A DNA stretch of 10,590 nt from positions 1 to 10,590 of the forward strand of contig VBLN01000008.1 in assembly GCA_005878685.1 (NCBI GenBank), read 5' to 3'. A program made the position numbers and the translations under genes. Each line of letters opens with the position of its first letter. Position 1 is the stretch's first letter. This document shows, in pieces, positions 6,406 through 10,590 of this stretch. The DNA comes from Deltaproteobacteria bacterium (GTDB lineage: Bacteria; Desulfobacterota; Binatia; UBA9968). The notes under the pieces were generated by a model. It searched no databases. It saw only the letters and a list, made by a program, of their open reading frames with translations, and was not told the origin of the DNA.

Positions 6406-7080
6406 ATGGATTTCAGCGTCATCGCCAATAACTTTAGTTTCCTCATCTCCCAAGGACTCTTGGGTTTTGGAAAATTCACGGGCGGCACTCTGAGACTGGC
6501 GATCCCAGCTATCATTCTCGGTTTCATCTTGGGAATCTTCATCGGCCTGGGGCGATTAGCGCGCTCCGGGTGGGTCCGCGTGCCGGCGACAGCTTATGTA
6601 GAATTCTTTCGCGGCGTGCCATTGGTTATGGTGATCTTCTGGTTCTGGTTTGTCATCCCGGTCCTTCTGGGTGTTCCCCTACCGGAATATACCGTCGCGC
6701 TGGCAGCCTTCGTGGTCTTCGAGGCGGCCTACCTCGGCGAGATTATTCGGGCGGGAATCCAATCCGTACCGCGAGGCCAGGTAGAAGCGGCTACAGCTAC
6801 AGGCCTCACCTCGGTCCAGACAATGCGTCATATCATCTTGCCGCAGGCGCTAAAGAACATGATACCCGCACTGGTAACGCAGTTTATCGTGCTTTTTAAA
6901 GACACCTCGCTGGCTTCGATCATCGGTTACGTCGATCTCACTAAAGCGGCACAGATCGTGAACAACCGCGAGATCCGTCCCTTCGAGCTCTATCTTTTCA
7001 TCGCGATGGTCTACTGGCTCTGCACCTACGGCATGTCCCGCTACGCTCGCTACCTAGAGCGCCGGCTCTCGCATGCCTAG
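6406..7080 (+). CDS. Amino-acid ABC importer, permease subunit 2 (GltK/GlnP type)
   Basis: This is the second inner-membrane subunit, 224 residues, expected to pair with the preceding permease. It has the family pattern GGTLRLAIPAIILGFILGIFIGLGR (about 26-50, first membrane segment), AYVEFFRGVPLVMVIFW (63-79), EAAYLGEIIRAGIQSVPRGQ (106-125) and the EAA loop VEAATATGLTSVQTMRHIILP (126-146). FKDTSLASIIG (164-174) is highly typical of the polar amino-acid permeases. The start is two bases after the stop of permease 1, so translational coupling is likely. It is the last gene of the importer operon. No convincing terminator hairpin was seen in the roughly 100 bases after it, so read-through into the broken binding-protein gene is possible. 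Confidence 0.93.
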   Translation: MDFSVIANNFSFLISQGLLGFGKFTGGTLRLAIPAIILGFILGIFIGLGRLARSGWVRVPATAYVEFFRGVPLVMVIFWFWFVIPVLLGVPLPEYTVALAAFVVFEAAYLGEIIRAGIQSVPRGQVEAATATGLTSVQTMRHIILPQALKNMIPALVTQFIVLFKDTSLASIIGYVDLTKAAQIVNNREIRPFELYLFIAMVYWLCTYGMSRYARYLERRLSHA

Positions 7081-7125
7081 CGTTCATTTGACTGGTCTTT
7101 GCCCACTGCGCTAAGTTGCCGTCAA

Positions 7126-7143
7126 GATATTAGCGAAAATATC
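7126..7143. other. AT-rich inverted repeat upstream of the second solute-binding gene
   Basis: GATATT (7126-7131) and AATATC (7138-7143) form a perfect inverted repeat separated by six bases (AGCGAA), 37 bases before the ATG at 7180. It could be an operator or a weak hairpin. There is no GC-rich stem and no T tract, so it is not a good terminator for the importer operon. Confidence 0.3.
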
Positions 7144-7179
7144 GTTCCTGCATAACTTTTCTCACGCGGCGCACGTAAC

Positions 7180-8146
7180 ATGAGATTCTCTGTCATTCGG
7201 GTCAGACGAACGCTTTTCGTTTTAGTGCTCTGCTTTGCCGCCTGGCCGGCGGGTCTGCTCGCCCAGATGACTAGGCTCAAGGTCGCTTATCCGACGACCG
7301 TCGGCTCCATGGCGGTACTCTGGGTCGCGAAGGAGGCGCGTCTCTTCGAGAAACACGGGCTGGACGTCGAGCTGATCTACATCGCCGGCAGCTCTAAGAT
7401 TGTTCAAGCCATGCTGGCCCGGGAAATTCCGATCGCTGAGATCGCCATTCCTGCAGTGATTCAAGCAAACCTGGCGGGCGCCGACCTGGTGATGCTCGCC
7501 GGCCCCAATCACAAACCCGGGCAGAAGCTGATGGTCAAACCGGAGATCAAGAAAGTAGAAGAACTCAAGGGTAAAAGGATCGGCATCACTCGCTTCGGCA
7601 CCTCAGACGATTTTCTTCTCCGCTACATTCTGGGGCAGTGGGGCATCCAGCCCGAACGCGAAGTTGCACTGCTCCAGATGGGTGGCTCCCCAGAAATTTT
7701 GGCTGGGCTGGCCTCGCGCGGCATTGACGGTGGGATGCTTTCTTCTCCTCTTCACCTCCAAGCAGCGAAACTCGGCTTCTCACTGCTGGCGGACCGCGAC
7801 GCGCGGATACGTGCGCGAAAATCCGGAGACGATCCGCCGCTATCTGAGGGCCTACGTGGAGGGGCTTCACCGCCTCAAGACGGATAAGAATTTCAGCCTC
7901 AAGGTCCTGGCTAAGTACTCGCGCATCAGCCAAGCGGACATGCTGGATGAGACTTATCAGCACTATGCCGTTAAGGTTATGCCAAAGGTCCCCTACCCGA
8001 CGACGAAGGGAATTCAGATGGTGCTGGACGAAATTGGCTCCCGTGACCCGAAGGCCCGCAACCTTTCCACCTCGAGCCTCATCGACGTGAGCTATCTCAA
8101 AGAGATGGAGCAGAGCGGCTTCGTCAAAAGCCTCTATGGGCAATAA
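7180..8146 (+). pseudogene. THI5/NMT1/SsuA-like ABC solute-binding protein, frameshifted and internally shortened
   Basis: The first part (7180 to about 7794) starts with a signal peptide (hydrophobic 11-28, likely cleavage after GLLA) and the family pattern LKVAYPTTVGSMAVLWVAKEARLFEKHGLDVELIYI (about 33-68), followed by LAGKRIGITRFGTSDDF-like lobe 1/lobe 2 hinge sequence (residues 129-145). Recognisable sequence stops after LGFSLLAD (residue 205, codon at 7792-7794). It resumes one frame over at about 7799 as TRGYVRENPETIRRYLRAYVEG and continues normally to the TAA at 8144-8146. In relatives I know, roughly 14-16 residues separate these two blocks, so the break fits loss of about 40-45 bases (3n+2) rather than a single-base slip. 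Read across the break, the product would be about 320 residues. Left in frame, the first part runs into 30 unrelated residues and stops at 7887. The gene is either a true pseudogene or contains an assembly error. No permease or ATPase of its own adjoins it. Confidence 0.8.
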
Positions 8147-8161
8147 CCTGCGCAAGCCAGT

Positions 8162-8179
8162 GATGGGAGCTATCCCATC
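8162..8179 (+). terminator. Hairpin at the convergent gene ends
   Basis: GATGGGA (8162-8168) and TCCCATC (8173-8179) form a perfect seven-bp stem with a four-base loop, 15 bases after the stop of the broken binding-protein gene. It overlaps the last codons of the oppositely oriented PPOX gene. A run of five T lies at 8188-8192, about nine bases past the stem, so it is an imperfect terminator for plus-strand transcription. No U tract follows on the minus strand. Confidence 0.4.
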
Positions 8180-8568
8180 GAGGAAACTTTTTCCGGACGG
8201 ATTTTGTAGAGGACGCGCACTTCGCCTGGCTGACGGAACGGATACTTGTCTTTTCCCAGATACTTCTTGGCCAGCAGATCGATATGCGCGTCGGCTCCCT
8301 GCTCTGTGATCTCTGCCACCTCACCCCGCACCGCCAAATGGCGATACGGGTTATCAGGATCCAGGATCGCCAGCGCCACCTTCCGATTGCGCCGCATGTT
8401 CCTGTCTTTGACGCGCCCCTTGGCCGTGTTGATGCGAATATGGCTTCCATCGTAATCGCACCAGACTGGGGTAACCTGCGGGCTGCCATCGGACATCAGC
8501 GTCGCAAGCTGAGCAAAGGCCTTTTTGCTAAAGAGGTCCCGATAATTTTCTGGGATTGTTGCAGCCAT
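8170..8568 (-). CDS. PPOX-class F420/FMN-dependent oxidoreductase (pyridoxamine-phosphate-oxidase-like split barrel)
   Basis: This is a small cytoplasmic flavin/deazaflavin-binding protein of 132 residues, the usual length for the FDOR-B / PPOX F420-dependent group. Landmarks are FAQLATLMSDGSPQVTPVWCDYDG (18-41, first strands of the barrel), INTAKGRVKDRNMRRNRKVALAILD (46-70, the basic stretch that binds the cofactor phosphate), NPYRHLAVRGEVAEI (73-87) and the helical KKYLGKDKYPF (101-111). Substrates of such proteins are rarely known, and FMN, F420 or even heme binding cannot be separated by eye. The start at 8568 is set by AGGAGG seven bases upstream. An upstream ATG at 8583 would place this site inside the gene. 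It lies 30 bases downstream of the HAD hydrolase gene on the same strand, probably in one transcript. Confidence 0.85.
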   Translation of the reverse strand: MAATIPENYRDLFSKKAFAQLATLMSDGSPQVTPVWCDYDGSHIRINTAKGRVKDRNMRRNRKVALAILDPDNPYRHLAVRGEVAEITEQGADAHIDLLAKKYLGKDKYPFRQPGEVRVLYKIRPEKVSSMG

Positions 8569-8598
8569 AGAGTTCCTCCTCAAAATAGCTTCACAAAA

Positions 8599-9246
8599 TT
8601 AACGGAAATATCGTGTCAATTGGTACAGATCGTCCAGGAGAAGATCCGGGTTCGCTTCTATCAGCTCTTCCTTACTTCCGAGGCCGTAAGTCACGCCGCA
8701 GGTACAGACACCCGCCCGTTTTCCGGCCTCGATATCGGCATCTCCATCCCCCACTATAACGGCCTTCGCGGGTTGGATTCCGAAGGAATTCAACATTTCC
8801 CTGAGAGGCTCCGGGTTGGGTTTTTTCTGTGAAACGCTGTCGCCCCCTAAGATTGCGTCGAAGCATCCCTCGATGCCGAGTCCTCTGAGGATCGACACCG
8901 TCAGGTGATGCAGCTTGTTGCTGACGACTGCCTTTCTCTTATCCCTAAAGTAATCCAAAGTTTCCGTCACGTGTGGATAGAGAACCGTTGCATCCAGGAG
9001 GTGCTTTTCGTAGCGCTCAAGAAATAAGTCCATGATCTCGTTGAACCGCTTTCCAAGACGTTCGGGTAGGGAGCTTCGGAGCAAATGTTCCACGCCGCGA
9101 CCGACATGGCTGTAGACGAGGCGATCATCCAGAGGCGTGAGATCGAGATGGCCACGCACATAGTTGACGGCGCTGGCAAGATCGCGCCCGGTGTCCGCGA
9201 GCGTTCCGTCCAAATCGAACATGATGAGCTCGATCTCCTTTTTCAT
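8599..9246 (-). CDS. gph: HAD-superfamily hydrolase, phosphoglycolate-phosphatase-like
   Basis: This is a predicted cytoplasmic phosphatase of the haloacid dehalogenase superfamily, best matching phosphoglycolate phosphatase / beta-phosphoglucomutase-like proteins (C1-type helical cap). From the ATG at 9246 it has 215 residues. Motif I is MFDLDGTLADT (9-19) with nucleophile Asp11 and acid/base Asp13. The helical cap spans about 20-90. Motif II is VVSNK (107-111) with Ser109, motif III is SQKKPNPEP (139-147) with the conserved lysine, and motif IV is VGDGDADIEAGKRAG (165-179) with Asp167 and Asp171 for Mg2+. All catalytic residues are present. The frame is open to 9453, but the extra residues overlap the divergent PAS gene and do not look like the family, so 9246 is preferred. 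The ribosome binding site there is weak. Substrate is not certain, since this family is broad, and Gph is the nearest common name. Confidence 0.85.
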   Translation of the reverse strand: MKKEIELIMFDLDGTLADTGRDLASAVNYVRGHLDLTPLDDRLVYSHVGRGVEHLLRSSLPERLGKRFNEIMDLFLERYEKHLLDATVLYPHVTETLDYFRDKRKAVVSNKLHHLTVSILRGLGIEGCFDAILGGDSVSQKKPNPEPLREMLNSFGIQPAKAVIVGDGDADIEAGKRAGVCTCGVTYGLGSKEELIEANPDLLLDDLYQLTRYFR

Positions 9247-9367
9247 CGCCAAACCATCGGATAGAAGATAGACTTGAAACCCCAGGCCTGTCAACTTTTG
9301 CAAGCTTCGAGCACTTGCAATCTGAGGCCCATTGGATTTATCATTGGAGAAATACCCTGATCTCCCT

Positions 9368-10441
9368 ATGTCCTTACCCCAGCAATACTTCCAAAAGCTA
9401 GTCGAGAGTTGCCCCGACATCATCATCGCTGTCAATGGCGAGGGAACCATCACTTTTTACAATGACGGCGCCAGACAAAATCTCGGATTTACCCAGCAAG
9501 AGATGTTGGGGAAAAGCGTACTGGAGATTTATCCTAGCAGGGAGGAAGCCCACAAGGTCATGGCCGCTATGCGGTCCGCGGAGCAGGAAAGGGGAAAGGT
9601 CCGAAATTTTGAGACCATTTTCAAAACCAAGAGGGGAGAACTCATCCCCGTGGCGATTTCGGCAACCATCATTTACGATGAAACGGGCGGCGAAAGCGGC
9701 TCCATCGGCTTCGCCAAAGATATCCGAGAAATCCGGCGCCGGGACCAACTCGTCACACTATGTGAAATCGCAGTCGGACTTTCGCACGAGATCAATAATT
9801 CCCTAGAGATCCTCGTTAATGAGCTCAATCTTATCCGACAATACGTTGGGCGAGTGGCGAGTGATGAAGAGTATATTGTCGAGTCGGAGCGGCTGGAATC
9901 GTACGGGACCAAGGAATACCACGGCGGCAAGATGATGGCGGATCTCGCGGTTAAGTACCAGACGCAACCGGAAGGAAGCGGCAAACGAGCGGAAGACTTT
10001 TTCCTGCAAGGGCTCCGCTTGCTGGTCGTGGACGATGACTTCGGGGTCTGCCAGTCGCTGAAGGGACTCCTGCAGAAAGAGGGTTGCATCGTTGAAACCG
10101 CGTCATCAGGCAAAAGGGGGTTGGAGCTCTTTGAGAAGAATGAATTCGACCTGATCCTCAGCGACGTGGTGATGCCGGATATAGACGGGTACGAGCTTTA
10201 TTGCGCGGTGAAGAAGAAGGCCCCACAATTGCCCGTCATTCTCATGACCGCTTTCTATTATGACAAAGATCACGTTATCAAACGGAGTTGCCTGGAAGGT
10301 CTCCAGGCTGTGATCTTTAAGAAACCCATTGACCCGGCTAGGCTCAAGAAGATGATCTTGGAGCAGTCCGGCAGAACCCCCCCCGTTGCCAAAGACTCGC
10401 AGCATGCAACTCCGTGGTCAGAGTCGAAGTTGTCCGGATAG
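9368..10441 (+). CDS. PAS - H-box (HisKA-like) - receiver protein lacking a histidine-kinase ATPase domain
   Basis: This is a probable cytoplasmic signalling protein of 357 residues from the ATG at 9368. The PAS domain (about 8-120) shows CPDIIIAVNGEGTITFYNDGA, then GFTQQEMLGKSVLEIYP and the C-terminal FAKDIREIRRR typical of PAS/PAC sensors. A histidine-kinase-like H-box follows at 129-145: VTLCEIAVGLSHEINN with candidate phosphoacceptor His140. The second half of the dimerisation hairpin appears short, and there is no HATPase domain (no N, G1 or G2 boxes). A receiver domain occupies about 216-335: LLVVDDD (218-224) with acidic pocket Asp222-223, phosphoacceptor Asp266 in LILSDVVMPDIDG, Thr294 in LMTAF and Lys319 in IFKKPI. 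It could therefore receive phosphate from another kinase or pass it between His and Asp. A TTG at 9332 with GAGG at 9324-9327 could add 12 residues. No transmembrane segment is present. A TPR gene follows after 15 bases. Confidence 0.85.
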   Translation: MSLPQQYFQKLVESCPDIIIAVNGEGTITFYNDGARQNLGFTQQEMLGKSVLEIYPSREEAHKVMAAMRSAEQERGKVRNFETIFKTKRGELIPVAISATIIYDETGGESGSIGFAKDIREIRRRDQLVTLCEIAVGLSHEINNSLEILVNELNLIRQYVGRVASDEEYIVESERLESYGTKEYHGGKMMADLAVKYQTQPEGSGKRAEDFFLQGLRLLVVDDDFGVCQSLKGLLQKEGCIVETASSGKRGLELFEKNEFDLILSDVVMPDIDGYELYCAVKKKAPQLPVILMTAFYYDKDHVIKRSCLEGLQAVIFKKPIDPARLKKMILEQSGRTPPVAKDSQHATPWSESKLSG

Positions 10442-10456
10442 AAGCCAGGAGCTCTA

Positions 10457-10590
10457 GTGGCAAAAGAGGAATACTACAATCAAGGGATGCATCTCTTTGC
10501 CGACGGTAAGCTTGATGAGGCCATCGAGGCCTACAAGAAGGCGTTGCAGCAGGACCCCAATTATACCGATGCCCTTCATGCCTTGGCCAT
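10457..10590 (+). CDS. TPR-repeat protein, N-terminus only (partial)
   Basis: From a GTG at 10457, preceded by AGGAG at 10447-10451, the frame reads MAKEEYYNQGMHLF then ADGKLDEAIEAYKKALQQDP and NYTDALHALA before running off the window. Residues about 6-39 make one tetratricopeptide repeat, with the typical G/Y/A-x-x-x-A and P-positions, and NYTDALHALA begins the next one. TPR proteins are protein-protein interaction scaffolds. There is no signal peptide in this part, so it is probably cytoplasmic. It sits 15 bases after the PAS/receiver gene and is likely cotranscribed, which suggests a partner or adaptor role for that signalling protein. How many repeats follow and whether another domain is fused cannot be seen. 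Confidence 0.75.
   Translation, partial: MAKEEYYNQGMHLFADGKLDEAIEAYKKALQQDPNYTDALHALA

Noticed and set aside
4724..7080. Firm naming of the importer as the glutamate/aspartate system (gltIJKL)
   Set aside because: The branch resemblance is suggestive, but ligand specificity in this family cannot be assigned by eye, so no gene symbols were given.
8284..8832. Plus-strand open frame of 182 codons across the PPOX and HAD genes
   Set aside because: Antisense to two genes with clear motifs, and spans the gap between them; reads as a shadow of their codon pattern.
9247..9453. Longer N-terminus for the HAD hydrolase
   Set aside because: Would overlap the divergent PAS gene and adds residues unlike the family; HAD motif I normally lies within about 10 residues of the start.

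Overview
This looks like a chromosomal window from an uncultured Gram-negative bacterium. The evidence for a Gram-negative cell is an outer-membrane-type lipoprotein murein transglycosylase, a polar amino-acid ABC importer with a cleavable periplasmic binding protein, and a type II (Gram-negative-like) citrate synthase. The gene mix also includes a THI5/NMT1-like solute-binding protein, a PPOX-class F420/FMN oxidoreductase, a PAS/receiver hybrid protein and a TPR protein, and there are intergenic arrays of a TCAGCNN heptamer. This combination is reminiscent of uncultured soil or sediment lineages of the Deltaproteobacteria/Binatota/Rokubacteria/NC10 kind. That placement is inference from gene content only. 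No phage, IS element, CRISPR array, tRNA or rRNA was seen, and the region reads as housekeeping and accessory metabolic chromosome.

Layout. 1-126 (minus): the first 42 codons of an NDP-forming acyl-CoA synthetase / CoA-binding protein, with a clear ribosome binding site. 127-611: a long stretch without a supportable gene, holding overlapping GC-rich hairpins and a possible promoter for the synthetase. 612-2015 (plus): an MltD-like lytic transglycosylase with LysM repeats. It converges on citrate synthase (2026-3318, minus), and the two share a compact bidirectional terminator. Upstream of citrate synthase on the same strand is a SixA-type phosphohistidine phosphatase (3412-3864).

3985-7080 (plus) is a complete amino-acid ABC importer: ATPase, periplasmic binding protein, permease 1, permease 2. 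An imperfect inverted repeat made of TCAGC heptamers sits between the binding protein and the first permease, where it could uncouple their expression. Behind the importer, 7180-8146 is a second, unrelated solute-binding protein gene of the THI5/SsuA-like type. It is broken by a frame change and appears to have lost a short internal segment.

8170-9246 (minus) holds two genes in tandem: a phosphoglycolate-phosphatase-like HAD hydrolase followed by a small PPOX-class flavin/F420 oxidoreductase. Diverging from them, 9368-10441 (plus) encodes a PAS - histidine-kinase-like H-box - receiver protein with no ATPase domain, followed 15 nt later by the start of a TPR-repeat protein that runs off the window.

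The best candidates for a second look are the frameshifted binding protein, the kinase-like protein without a catalytic domain, the intra-operon heptamer hairpin, and the mutually exclusive hairpins in the leader of the acyl-CoA synthetase. I did not find convincing evidence for an entirely new multi-gene system.
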